Positions 45,007 to 58,100 of a DNA stretch of 64,000 bases are shown here, piece after piece. Source of the DNA: Paenibacillus tepidiphilus (lineage in GTDB: Bacteria > Bacillota > Bacilli > Paenibacillales > Paenibacillaceae); contig NZ_VWRQ01000006.1 in assembly GCF_008635795.1 (NCBI RefSeq), positions 124,001 to 188,000 on the forward strand, given 5' to 3'. Under the pieces are notes generated by a model. It was not told where the DNA came from. It did not search any database and was given only the letters and a program-made list of their open reading frames with translations. Position numbers and translations under genes: made by a program. Every line of letters begins with the position of its first letter. The stretch's first letter is position 1.

Positions 45007-45243
45007 TTAGTTATCGCGTTGACGGGCCCTGGCCTCGCCGCCCTTGCGCCCTGCTTCCTCACGGCTCATTTTGCCGTCATTGTTACCGCCGTTGGAACTG
45101 CCATTGGAGCCGTTGCGGGCTTCTCCGCCCTTTTCACCGATCTCCTGGTAGAACTCGCGGTCATGATTTCTGGATGTTGCCTCTCCACCTTTACGGCCGG
45201 CTTCTTCGCGGCTCATCTTGCCATTCTGGTTGTTCTGTGCCAT
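45007..45243 (-). CDS. KGG-repeat general stress protein (GsiB-like)
   Basis: 78 very hydrophilic residues made of glycine-rich repeats: GKMSREEAGRKGGEA occurs twice, with a central YQEIGEKGGEARNG variant and an Asn/Gly/Ser linker. The KGG motif marks the stress-induced repeat family that includes Bacillus GsiB, a cytoplasmic hydrophilin accumulated under SigB control. AAGGAGG is 8 bases before the ATG. I cannot confirm a SigB promoter upstream. Confidence 0.9.
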   Translation of the reverse strand: MAQNNQNGKMSREEAGRKGGEATSRNHDREFYQEIGEKGGEARNGSNGSSNGGNNDGKMSREEAGRKGGEARARQRDN

Positions 45244-45401
45244 TCTGAATTCCTCCTTGTTAGGTATAGAGTATCGTGTTGCATATATACTTTAACCTTG
45301 CCTCCCGGAATGAAACATCGTACTCCTCAATATAATTCTCTTTCCCGGACCGCCTAAAGCTCCGAACGCCGATGGAATGCAGCCTCCCGCCGCCGGGGGG
45401 C

Positions 45402-45422
45402 TTGACAGGCATGTGGTATAAT
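45402..45422 (+). promoter_or_regulatory. Extended -10 promoter of the CarD-like gene
   Basis: TGGTATAAT (45414-45422) is an extended -10. TTGACA at 45402-45407 is too near to be its -35, so the extended -10 probably suffices. The 5' leader is about 100 bases. Confidence 0.5.
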
Positions 45423-45527
45423 TATTTTAGAGATGCCGGATACGGTACTGCAAAATATGCAGTCCAAGGCCTAGCCCTTCCGGCCACAACGTCGGTAGTG
45501 ATTAATAAATAACCAAGGAGGGATATC

Positions 45528-46028
45528 ATGCTGGTATCTGGAGATGAAGTGTTTTATCCGAATCACGGAGCAGGCTTTGTAAAGGATGTGGAGACCCTTC
45601 AGCTTACGGAATCCCCGCAGGAATACTATAACATTCATATTCAGGCGAACAGCCTGAGCCTGTTCGTGCCCACGCAGGAAGCCCGGAACATGGGCCTGCG
45701 CAAGCTGTCCTCGCCGGAACAGCTGGAAGAAGCGCGCGGCCGTTTTTTTGCCGGATCACACAAGCTCCCCCTAAACAACACCGAGCGCAAAACAATGCTG
45801 AAGCATAAGCTGCATTCAGGCACTACGGCCGATCTGTATGAGATTCTCCGCGATATGGTCTGCTGCAAGCAGCATGCCACCAAGTTAACCTCCGACGACA
45901 AGCATATCATGGAGCACACCATGCACCTGCTGACGAGCGAACTGATGATGGTCCGCAAGATCCCGCTGGCGGATGCTGTGCAGTCGCTCAAAGATGATAT
46001 GGAGCTGCGGTCCGCTAACATTGGCTGA
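45528..46028 (+). CDS. CarD/CdnL-type RNA polymerase-binding factor
   Basis: 166 residues. The N-terminal Tudor-like RNA polymerase-interaction domain (about 1-60) begins MLVSGDEVFYPNHGAGFVKD, as in CarD, CdnL and the TRCF interaction domain. A helical C-terminal domain (about 75-160) would contact promoter DNA. Such proteins stabilise open complexes, especially at rRNA promoters. AAGGAGGG lies 7 bases before the ATG. Monocistronic between an extended -10 promoter and a strong terminator at 46035. Confidence 0.88.
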   Translation: MLVSGDEVFYPNHGAGFVKDVETLQLTESPQEYYNIHIQANSLSLFVPTQEARNMGLRKLSSPEQLEEARGRFFAGSHKLPLNNTERKTMLKHKLHSGTTADLYEILRDMVCCKQHATKLTSDDKHIMEHTMHLLTSELMMVRKIPLADAVQSLKDDMELRSANIG

Positions 46029-46034
46029 AACAGC

Positions 46035-46082
46035 AAGCGCCCCTTCCCTGCCGGTTGCCCGGCGCCGGAAGGGGCGCTTTTT
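46035..46082 (+). terminator. Rho-independent terminator after the CarD-like gene
   Basis: AAGCGCCCCTTCC (46035-46047) pairs perfectly with GGAAGGGGCGCTT (46067-46079), followed by TTTTT. Thirty bases past the minus-strand RTX gene stop (46113), it may also end that transcript. Confidence 0.9.
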
Positions 46083-46112
46083 CCATCATTCCCTGCTGTT
46101 ATCTAGCCGTTC

Positions 46113-49100
46113 TCACTTCGGAGTCGTCGTCCAGTACTGAGCCAGCACTTGAAGCGCATCTCCGCGTTTCTCTGCCACCGCCTGGGACCAGGCAATTCCG
46201 GTAGAGGAGGAATAAGTCGCCATTGCCTGGACAAGCTGTTCAATCTGCGTATTTTTAATTTGTGTGCCGTCTTGTGCCGTAAGCACTTCGGTCTGATAAT
46301 AGCTGTTTGTGTACCAGTTGGTTACAGTGGCCCGGTCTGTGCTGCCCATGATTTCGATCACCAGATCGTTCGCATTCTTGCTGAACACCACTTCATCGCT
46401 GTTCACCAAGAGCTTGATAATGTCGGTATTGCCGCTGCCTGTGTCGTAATCATAAATCTTGTCCTGGCCATAGCCTTTCCCGAAGACATACGTATCGCCA
46501 CCTCTGGAATCCGTTGAGAAATCATCGTTATTGCCCAGCAGATAGTCATTGCCTGCTCCGCCGTCCAGTACATCGGAGCCCGCTCCGCCGAACAGCGTGT
46601 CGTTGCCTGCTCCGCCCAGCAGCTGGTCATTGTCTGCTCCCGCATACAATGTATCGTTTCCTTCTCCGCCATACAGGTTGTCCTTACCGCTGTAGCCGTA
46701 CAAGGCGTCGTCGCTGCCGTAGCCGTATACGTTGTCGTTCAAGCCGTTCACACCATACAACGTATCTTCTGCTTCTGTGCCCAGGGTCAGCACGTTCGCT
46801 TCCAGCTCCGCCTTGCCCCACACCGTTCCGTCTGCGAAGGCAACCTTCTCAATCTGGTAATAGCTGCTGTTAAAATAATACCGGATCGTCAGCTGTTCGC
46901 CCGTCTCGATGATCCGCAGCGTCAGATTGCCGTCCTTCTGCACCACCTCGATATCGGCTGGGTTCACCCGCATTTCGATGGTGTCGATATTGCCGCTGCC
47001 GGTGTCATAATCATAAATCCGGTCCTGGCCGTAGCCTTTGCCAAAGATGTAGGTGTCGCCCCCATTGGCGCTGCCCGTAAAATCATCGCTGCTACCCAGC
47101 AGATAATCGTTGCCTGCTCCGCCATCCAGCACATCGGTGCCTGCCCCGCCGAACAGCGTGTCGTCCCCGTCGCCGCCCAGCAGATTGTCATTGTCCGCTC
47201 CCCCGTACAGCGTATCGCCTCCGGCGCCGCCGTACAGGTTATCCTTGCCGCTGTAGCCGTACAGGTTGTCGCTGTTCCCGTAGCCGTAGATGTTATCGTT
47301 CACGCCGTTCACACCATACAACGTATCTTCCGCTTCTGTGCCCAGGGTCAGCACGTTCGCTTCCAGCTCCGCCTTGCCCCACACCGTTCCGTCTGCAAAA
47401 GCAACCTTCTCGATCTGGTAATAGCTGCTGTTAAAATAATACCGGATCGTCAGCTGCTCACCGGTCTCGATGATCCGCAGCGTCAGGTTGCCGTCTTTCT
47501 GCAGCACTTCGATATCGGCGGGATTTACCCGCATCTCGATCGTGTCAATGTTGCCGCTGCCGCTGTCATAATCATAAATCCGGTCCTGGCCATAGCCCTT
47601 GCCAAAAATATAGGTATCGCCACCGTTCGTGCCGTTCGTGTAGTCATCATTGTTGCCCAGCAGGTAGTCGTTGCCCGCTCCGCCGTCCAGCACATCGTTG
47701 CCTGCTCCGCCGAACAGGATGTCATCCCCGTCGCCGCCGTACAGCTTGTCGTTGCCGCTGTAGCCTTGCAGGGTGTCGTTATTCCCGTAGCCGTACAGGT
47801 TGTCGTTCACACCGTTCAGCCCGTAGAGCGCATCCGCCGCTTCCGTGCCTTTGGTCAGCACATTCGCTTCCAGCTCAGCTTTGCCCCACACCGTACCATC
47901 CGCAAAGGTAATCCGCTCAATCTGGTACGCCGAGCTGTTGTAATAATAGCGGATCGTCAGCTGCTCGCCGGTTCCGATGATCCGCAGCATCAGGTTGCCA
48001 TCCTGCTGCAGCACTTCAATATCGGCCGGGTTAACCAGCATTTGGATCGTATCGATATTACCGGTAGTGGTGTCGTAGTCATAGATCCGGTCCTGTCCGT
48101 AGCCCTTGCCGAAGACATAAGTGTCGCCTGCTTTGTAATCGTAAGTATAATCGTCATTGTTGCCCAGCAGGTAATCGTTGCCCGCTCCGCCGTCCAGCAC
48201 ATCGGTGCCGGCCCCGCCGAACAGCGTATCGTCGCCGTTGCCGCCGTACAGGGCATCGTTGCCGCTGTAGCCATAGAGCGTATCGTTGCCGCCAAGACCG
48301 GTGACTTTATCGTCGTATGAGCTGAGACCATAGAGCGTATCTGCTTCTTCCGTGCCTTTGGTCAGGACATTCGCTTCCAGCTCTGCCTTGCCCCAGACCG
48401 TTCCGTCGGCAAAGGTGATCCGTTCAATCTGGTAAGCCGGGCCGTTAAAATAGTAACGGATCGTCAACTGCTCACCAGTCTCCATGATCCGCAGTGTCAG
48501 ATTGCCGTCCTTCTGCAGTACCTCGATCTCAGCGGGCTTGACCCGCATTTCAATGGTGTCAACATTTCCGGCGGTGGTGTCATAATCATAGATCCGGTCC
48601 TGTCCGTAGCCTTTGCCGAAGATATAGGTGTCGCCTGCTTTGTAATCGTAATTGAAGTCGTCATTGTTGCCCAGCAGGTAGTCATTGCCCGCACCGCCGT
48701 CCAGCACGTCGGAGCCTGCCCCGCCGAACAGCGTATCGTCGCCGTCGCCGCCGTACAGGGCATCTTTCTCTGTACCGCCGGCCAGCGTATCGTTTCCGTC
48801 ACCGCCATACAGGGTATCTTCGCCGGACAATCCGCTGAGCGTATCCTCTCCGGCTTCACCGTACAATTGATCTGCACCGTTGTCGCCGGCGATAATGTCG
48901 TTTCCGTCACCGCCATACAGAGAGTCGTTGCCGTTCATCCCGTTCAGCGTATCATTGCCTGCGCCGCCGTAGACCAGATCGTTGCCGCCCAGAGCGTTTA
49001 CCGTATCGTCGCCTTCCAGCCCATAGATGAAATCATCGGTATCGTTGCCGCTCAGCGTGTCGTTATCCGCACTGCCGGTTACGGTCAGCACAGCATTTCT

Positions 49101-52100
49101 CACATACTCATAATCCCATACGGTTCCATCCGCAAAGCGGATCTCTTCAATCCGGTACTGGCCGCCCTCTTTAAAATAATCGGTGACCTTAAGCGTATCT
49201 CCGGTCTGATTGATTCGAACCTCCAACTGGGTTCCGCTGCGCCGGAGCCGGATATCCTCAGGGGAGATATTGTCCGCAAGCAGAATCGTGTCTTTATTCC
49301 CTTCCGTGCCGTCGTAATCGACAACCGTATCCTGGCCGGAACCATGCCCAAAGAGATACGTGTCGTTGCCGTTGGTCCGGTTGTAAGAAGTATCGTTGGT
49401 ATCACCGCCATACAGCGTATCGGTGCCTGCGCCGCCGTCCAGCACATCATTGCCCGTACCGCCGTAAAGCTTGTCTTCCCCGTCCTCTCCTTTCAGCAGA
49501 TCAGCGCCTTCATTGCCGTACAGGTTATCGTTGCCGACGCCCCCTTCCAGCAGATCCACCCCTGCGCCGCCGTACAAAATATCGCCGCCGCCTTCTCCTG
49601 CCAGGCGGTCGTCGCCGTCATTGCCGTACAGGGTATCGCCGCCGTCGCCGCCGTAAAGACTGTCATTGCCGGCCGCACCGGTCAGGGTATCGTTCCCTTC
49701 GTAACCGTACAGGGTATCATCGCCTTCATAACCGGTAAGGCTCTCGCCCGCTTCGCCGCCGCTTATGATACGGACGGCCCCGGACAGATATGCGGCATCC
49801 CAGACCGTGCCGTCGGCAAATTGCACCGACTCCACCACGTATTTGCCGCTTGCATCGAAGAAGCTCGATACCGTCAGCTTGTCGGTTGTGCCGTTAATGC
49901 TCAGCTCCAGGCTGCTGCCGCTGCGCCGCACCGTCACTTCGTCCGGCAGCACATCCGCCGCGAGCTTGATGGTATCGGCATTGCCTGCCGTACCGTCATA
50001 GTCGATGATGATATCCTGGCCGTACCCGCGTCCGAACAAATACGTGTCGTTGCCGTTGGCGCGGGTGTAAGACGTATCGTTCGATTCCCCGCCGTACAGC
50101 GTGTCATTCCCCTTTCCGCCGTCGAGCACATCGTCGTCCGCGCCGCCCTGGAGAATATCGCCGCCGGTCCCGCCCGACAGCCGGTCCTTGCCCGCGTTGC
50201 CGTACAGCGTATCGGCACCTGCGCCGCCGTCTATCAGATCATCCCCGGCATTGCCGGTAAGCTGATCATCGCCGCCGTAGCCGCGCAGCACATCGTTCAG
50301 CTCGTAGCCGGTCAAGGTCTCGCTCGCTTCCGTGCCGTTCACATTCAGTACCGCTGTCCGCAGCGCCGCTGCATCCCAGACCGTGCCATCCGCAAACTGC
50401 ACGGATTCCACCACATATTTGCCGCTGGTCTCGAAGAAGCTGGATACCGTCAGCTTGTCGCCGGTGCCGTTAATGCTCAGCTCCAGGCTGCTGCCGCTCC
50501 GCCGGACCGTAATATCCTCCGGCATTATACCAGCCGCGAACTTGATAAGGTCGGCGTTGCCCTCCGTACCGTCATAATCGACAATGATATCCTGGCCGTA
50601 ACCCCGGCCGAACAGGTAAGTGTCGTTGCCGTTCGCACGGGTATAAGAGCCGTCATACCGGTCTCCGCCGTATAAGGTATCGTTGCCTGCGCCGCCGTCC
50701 AATACATCATTCCCGGCGCTGCCGCTCAAGGTATCGTCGCCGCCGTAGCCGCGCAGCACATCGTTTGTCTCATAGCCGTCCAGCGTATTGGCCGCCTCAG
50801 TGCCGTTCACATTCAGCACCGCCGCCCGCAGCGCGGCTTCGTTCCAGACCGTGCCTTCCGCGAACTGCACCGATTCTACCGCATACTTCCCTCCAGCTTC
50901 GAAGAAGCTTAACACCGTCAGCTTGTCGCTGGTGCCGTTAATGCCCAGTTCCAGATTGCTGCCGCTCCGCCGCACCGTTACTTCCTCCGGCAACACATCT
51001 GCCGCGAACTTGATTGCATCCGCGTTGCCTGCTGTGCCGTCGTAATCGACAATCGTATCCTGGCCGTAGCCCCGCCCGAACAGATAAGTATCGTTGCCGT
51101 TCGCCCGGGTGTACGAGGTATCATACTGGTCACCGCCGTACAGCGTATCGTTTCCTGCACTGCCGTCAAGCACGTCATCCTCCGAGCCGCCGTACAGTGT
51201 GTCATTGCCGCTGCCGCCAAGCAGCCGGTCGCTGCCCGCATTGCCGTAGAGCGTGTCGCTGCCTGCGCCGCCGTCCAACAGATCATCTCCGGCATTGCCG
51301 GTAAGCTGATCGTCGCCGCCGTAGCCGTTCAGTACATCGTTCAGCTCGTAGCCGGTTAATGTGTCGCCCGCTTCCGTGCCGTTCACATTCAAGACCGCCG
51401 CCCGCAGCGCTGCCGCGTTCCACACCGTGCCGTCCGCGAACTGGACAGACTCCACCACGTACTTGCCGCTGGTGTCGAAGAAGCTCGACACCGTCAGCTT
51501 GTCGCTGGTGCCGTTAATGCCCAGCTCCAGGCTACTGCCGCTGCGCCGGACGGTAATATCACCGGGCTTCACATCCGCCGCGAACTTGATAATGTCGGCG
51601 TTCCCCTCCGTGCCGTCATAATCCACAATCGTATCCTGGCCGTAGCCCCGGCCGAACAGGTACGTGTCGTTGCCGTTCGCACGCGTATAGGAGCTGTCAT
51701 ACCGGTCGCCGCCGTACAGCGTGTCGTTCCCTGCTCCACCGTCCAGCACATCGTCCCCTGAGCTGCCGCTCAGCTTGTCGTCACCGGCAAAGCCGCGCAG
51801 GAAATCACCCGTTTCATAGCCATCCAGCGTATCGCTTGCGTCGCTGCCGTTCACCTGCAGTGCCGCAGCCCGCAGTGCGGCTTCATTCCAGACTGTACCG
51901 TCCGCAAACTGTACCGACTCAACAACGTATTTGCCGCTCGTATCGAAGAAGCTTGACACCGTTAATTTGTCGCTGGTGCCGTTAATGCTGAATTCCAGGC
52001 TGCTGCCGCTGCGCCGTACCGTTACTTCACCCGGCAGCACATCCGCTGCGAACCGGATCGTATCGGCATTGCCGGCCGTACCGTCATAATCCACGATGAT

Positions 52101-55100
52101 GTCCTGCCCATAGCCACGCCCGAATATATACGTGTCGCTGCCGTTCGCACGGGTGTATGAGGTATCATTGCTATCTCCGCCGTACAGCGTGTCATTGCCG
52201 GCGCCGCCGTCCAGAACGTCGTCGTCCGAGCCGCCATAGAGCGTATCGCCGCCGATTCCGCCGGAGAGCCGGTCGCTGCCTGCATTGCCGTACAGCGTGT
52301 CGATGCCTGCACCGCCGTCCAGGTCGTCATCCCCGGCATTACCGGTGAGCTGATCATCTCCGCCATAGCCGCGCAGCACGTCATTTTTCTCATAGCCGGT
52401 CAACGTCTCGCTCGCTTCCGTGCCATTCACATTCAGTACTGCTGCCCGCAGCACCTCCGCATCCCAGAGCGTGCCGTCCGCGAACTGCACGGATTCCACC
52501 ACGTATTTGCCGCTGCTTTCGAAGAAGCTTGACACCGTCAGCTTATCGCTTGTGCCGTTAATGCTCAGCTCCAGGCTGCTGCCGCTCCGCCGGACCTTCA
52601 CTTCGCTGGGCAGCACATCTGCTGCGAACTTGATGATGTCGGCATTGCCTACCGTACCGTCATAATCAGTAATCGTATCCTGGCCGTAGCCCCGGCCGAA
52701 CAGGTAGGTATCGTTGCCGTTCGCACGGGTATAAGAGCTGTCGTAACGGTCGCCGCCGTACAATGTATCGTTGCCGGCGCCGCCGTCCAGCACATCGTCC
52801 CCGGAGCTGCCGCTGAGGCTATCATCGCCGCCGTAGCCGCGCAGGCTGTCATTCGTCTCATAACCGCTTAATGATTCGCTGAGTTCACTGCCGTTCACGT
52901 TCAGTGCAGCTGCCCGCAGGGCTGCCGCATCCCAGAGCGTCCCGTCGGCGAATTGCACGGACTCCACCACGTACTTGCCGCCGGTCTCGAAGAAGCTTGA
53001 CACCGTCAATATATCGCTGGTGCCCTCAATGCTCAGCTCCAGGCTGCTGCCGTTGCGCCGGACCGTTACCTCGCTTGGCAGCACATCTGCCGCGAACCGG
53101 ATTGTATCTGTATTGCCTGAGGTGCCGTCGTAATCCACAATGGTGTCTTGCCCATAGCCGCGCCCGAAAATATACGTATCGCTGCCATTGGCACGGGTAT
53201 ACGAGGTATCGTTGCTGTCGCCGCCGTACAGTGTGTCATTGCCCGTACCGCCGTCAAGCACATCATCCTCCGAGCCGCCGTAGAGGATATCGCCGCCGAT
53301 TCCGCCGGTGAGCCGGTCGCTGCCCGCATTGCCGTAGAGCGTGTCGCTGCCTGCGCCCCCGTCCAGATCATCGTCACCGGCATTGCCGGTCAAAGTATCG
53401 TCACCGCCATAACCGCGCAGGACATCGCCTGTCTCATAGCCGGTTAAGCTCTCGCCCGCTTCGCTGCCGTTCACGTTCAGAACCGCCTTCCGCAGCGCTG
53501 CCGCATCCCAGACCGTTCCGTCCGCGAACTGCACGGACTCTACCACATACTTGCCGCTGGTCTCGAAGAAGCTCGATACCTTCAGCTTGTCGTTTGTGCC
53601 ATTAATGCTCAGCTCGAGACTGCTGCCGCTCCGCCGCACCGTAACCTCGCCGGGCAGCACATCCACAGCGAACTTGATCATGTCGGCATTTCCTTCTGTG
53701 CCGTCATAATCGATCACCGTATCCTGGCCGTAGCCCCGGCCGAACAGGTACGTATCGTTGCCATTGGCGCGGGTATAGGAGGTGTCGTATTGGTCGCCCC
53801 CGTACAGTGTATCGTTCCCTGCCCCGCCGTCCAGCACATCATCCCCGGAGCTGCCGCTGAGCCGGTCATCCCCGCTGTAGCCGCGCAGCACATCATTCGT
53901 CTCATAACCGTCCAGCGTATCGCTTGCGTCACTGCCGTTCACGTTCAGTGCCGCTGTCCGCAGCGCCGCCGCATCCCAGACTGTGCCATCGGCGAACTGG
54001 ACCGACTCCACGACATATTTACCGCTGGTCTCGAAGAAGCTCGATACCGTTAATTTGTCGCTTGTGCCGTTAATGCTCAGCTCCAGGCTGCTGCCGCTGC
54101 GCCGCACCGTCACTTCACCTGGCAGCACATCCGCCGCAAACCGGATCGTGTCGGCATTGCCTGCGGTGCCGTCATAGTCCACAATGTTATCCTGGCCGTA
54201 GCCCCGGCCGAACAGATAGGTGTCGCTTCCGTTCGCACGTGTGTAAGACGTATCGTTGCTTTCACCGCCATACAATGTATCGTTGCCCGCTCCGCCGTCC
54301 AGCACATCATCCTCTGATCCGCCATAGAGCGTATCATTGCCGCTGCCGCCGGCCAGCCGGTCGCTGCCTGCATTGCCGTACAGCGTATCGCTGCCTGCGC
54401 CGCCGTCAAGAAGGTCATCCCCGGCATTGCCGCTCAGCGTGTCATCCCCGCCGTAGCCGCGCAGCATATCGTTCATTTCATAGCCGGTCAGGGATTCGCC
54501 CGCTTCGCTGCCGTTCACATTCAGAACCGCTGCCCGCAGCGCGGCTATATCCCATACCGTGCCATCTGCGAACTGTACCGTTTCCACGGTGTACTTCCCG
54601 CTCGCCTCGAAGAAGCTTGACACCGTCAGCTTGTCGCCCGTGCCGTTAATGCTCAGCTCCAGACTGCTGCCGCTGCGGCGCACCGTCACATCTGCCGGCA
54701 GTACATCCGCCGCGAACATGATCGTGTCGCTGTTGCCCTCCGTGCCGTCATAATCAGTAATCGTGTCCTGGCCATAACCCCGGCCGAACAGGTACGTGTC
54801 GTTGCCGTTCGCGCGGGTATAGGAGCTGTCATAACGATCGCCGCCATACAGTGTGTCGTTGCCCGCTCCCCCGTCCAGCACATCATCCCCGGCACCGCCG
54901 CTGAGGGTATCCTGACCGGCACCGCCCGTCAATTGGTCGTTGTTGGCCGTACCTGTCAGCGTAATGTTGACCGTAGTCGGAGCGGTTGTCAGATGCGACC
55001 CGACATAACCGCTATCCCAGCTTGTACCGTCAGCGAACCGGATCTCTTCCACCACATATTTGCCGCTGGCATCAAAATAATTGGCCACCGTCAGCTTGTC

Positions 55101-58100
55101 GCTTGTACCGTTGATGCTAAGCTCCAGGTTGCTGCCGCTCCGCCGGAGCGTCACTTGGTCCGGCAACAGATCTGCTGCCAGCTTAATGATGTCGGTGTTA
55201 CCCTCTGTGCCGTCATAATCGATAATCGTATCCTGACCGTAACCCCGGCCGAACAAATAGGTATCGTTGCCGTTGGCGCGCGTATAGGACGTATCATACC
55301 GGTCGCCGCCGTATAACGTGTCGTTTCCGGCCCCGCCGTCCAGTACATCGTTCCCGGAGCTGCCGCTGATGGTATCGTCGCCGCCATAGCCGCGCAAGAC
55401 ATCATGGGTCTCGTAGCCGCCCAGGGATTCGCCCGCTTCGCTGCCGTTCACATTCAGCGCCGCCGCCCGCAGCGCGGCCTCGTTCCAGACCGTGCCATCC
55501 GCGAATTGCACCGATTCCACCACATATTTGCCGCCCGTTTCGAAGAAGCCCGACACGGTCAGCTTGTCGCCCGTGCCGTTAATGCTCAGCTCCAGATTGC
55601 TGCCGCTGCGCCGCACCGTCACTTCGCCTGGCAGCACATCCGCCGCGAACTTAATGATGTCCGCATTGCCCGCTGTGCCGTCATAATCGACAATCGTATC
55701 CTGGCCGTAGCCCCGGCCGAACAGGTACGTGTCGTTGCCGTTCGCACGGGTGTACGAGGTATCGTTGCTGTCGCCGCCGTACAGCGTGTCGTTCCCTGCA
55801 CTGCCGTCCAGTACATCGTCGCCAAGTCCGCCGTAGAGCGCATCTGTGCCGCTGCCCCCGGACAGCCGGTCGCTGCCCGCATTGCCGTACAGGATGTCGC
55901 TGCCGGCCCCGCCGTCCAGCACATCCTCCCCGGCATTGCCGCTGAGGGTATCATCGCCGCCATAGCCGCGCAGCACATCGTTCAGCTCGTAGCCGGTCAG
56001 TGTCTCGCTCGCTTCCGTGCCGTTCACATTCAGGACCGCTGCCCGCAGCACTGCCGCATCCCAGACCGTGCCGTCCGCGAACTGCACAGACTCCACAACG
56101 TATTTGCCGCTGGTCTCGAAGAAGTTCGATACCGTCAGCTTGTCACTTGTACCGTTAATGCTCAGCTCCAGGCTGCTGCTGCTCCGCCGGACGGTGATAT
56201 CACCCGGCTTTACGTCAGCCGCGAATTGAATAAGGTCGGCGTTGCCCTCCGTACCGTCATAATCGATAATCGTATCCTGGCCGTAACCCCGGCCGAAGAG
56301 ATAGGTATCGTTACCATTCGCGCGCGTATAGGAGCTGTCGTACCGGTCTCCGCCGTACAGCGTGTCGTTCCCGGCCCCGCCGTCCAGCACATCGTCTCCG
56401 GCGCTGCCGCTCAAGGTATCGTCATTGCCATAGCCGCGCAAGAGATCATTCGTCTCATAGCCGTCCAGCGTATTGGCTGCCTCACCGCCGTTTACATTCA
56501 GCGCCGCCGCCCGCAACGCGGCCTCGTTCCAGACCGTGCCGTCGGCAAACTGCACCGACTCCACCACATACTTCCCGCTGGTGTCGAAGAAGCTCGATAC
56601 CGTCAGCTTGTCACTGGTGCCGTTAATGCTCAGCTCCAGGCTGCTGCCGCTCCGCCGCACCGTCACTTCACTTGGCAGCACATCCGCAGCGAACTTAATG
56701 CTATCCGCGTTGCCTGCGGTGCCGTCATAATCAATGACCGTATCCTGACCGTAGCCCCGTCCGAACAGGAACGTGTCGTTGCCGTTCGCACGGGTGTAAG
56801 AGGTATCGTTGCTGTCGCCTCCGTAGAGCGTGTCGTTGCCTGCGCCGCCGTCCAGCACATCGTCGCCGAGGCCGCCGTAGAGCGTATCCGTGCCGCTGCC
56901 CCCGGATAACCGGTCGGTGCCCGAATTGCCGTACAGCGTATCACTGCCTGCTCCGCCGTCCAGGTCGTCAGCTCCGGCATTGCCGCTGAGGGTATCATCG
57001 CCGCCGTAGCCGCGCAGCACGTCGTTCATCTCATAGCCGGTCAGTGACTCGTTCGCTTCCGTGCCGTTCACATTCAGGACCGCTGCCCGCAGCGCCGCTG
57101 CATCCCAGACCGTGCCATCCGCGAACTGCACGGATTCCACGACATATTTGCCGCTGGCATCGAAGAAGTTCGATACCGTCAGCTTGTCGCTGGTGCCGTT
57201 AATGCTCAGCTCCAGGCTGCTGCTGCTCCGGCGGATAGTAATATCACCGGGCGTTATATCAGCCGCGAACTTAATAAGGTCCGCGTTACCCTCCGTACCG
57301 TCATAATCGGTGATCGTGTCCTGCCCGTAACCCCGTCCGAACAGATACGTGTCGTTGCCGTTCGTGCGCGTATAGGAGCTGTCGTACCGGTCCCCGCCGT
57401 ACAGCGTGTCGTTCCCGGCCCCGCCGTCCAGCACATCGTCTCCGGCGCTGCCGCTCAAGGTATCGTCATTGCCGTACCCGCGCAGGACATCATTCGTCTC
57501 ATAGCCGTCCAGTGTATTGGCCGCCTCGCCGCCGTTCACATTCAGCGCCGCCGCCCGCAGCGCGGCCTCGTTCCATACCGTGCCGTCGGCGAACTGCACC
57601 GACTCCACCACATACTTCCCGCTGGTGTCGAAGAAGCTTGATACCGTCAGCTTGTCGCTCGTGCCGTTAATGCTCAGCTCCAGATTGCTGCCGCTCCGCC
57701 GCACTGTCACTTCACCTGGCAGCACATCCGCCGCGAACTTAATGCTATCCGCGTTGCCTGCGGTGCCGTCATAATCAATAACCGTATCCTGACCGTAGCC
57801 CCGTCCGAACAGGTACGTGTCGTTGCCGTTCGCGCGGGTGTACGAGGTATCGTTGCTGTCGCCGCCGTAGAGCGTGTCGTTGCCTGCGCCGCCGTCCAGC
57901 ACATCGTCGCCGAGGCCGCCGTAGAGCGTATCCGTGCCGCTGCCCCCGGATAACCGGTCAGTGCCCGAATTGCCGTACAGCGTATCGCTGCCCGCTCCGC
58001 CGTCCAGATCGTCAGCACCGGCGTTGCCGCTCATGATATCGTCGCCCCCGTAGCCCCGCAGCGCGTCGTTCATCTCATAGCCGGTCAAGGTCTCGCTCGC

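Noticed and set aside
48867..50675. Long plus-strand open frame (602 codons), and a similar one at 55404-56909, opposite the RTX gene
   Set aside because: They are the antisense of RTX repeats; their apparent repeats mirror the coding strand, there is no ribosome-binding site, and GC-rich repetitive codons remove stops by chance.
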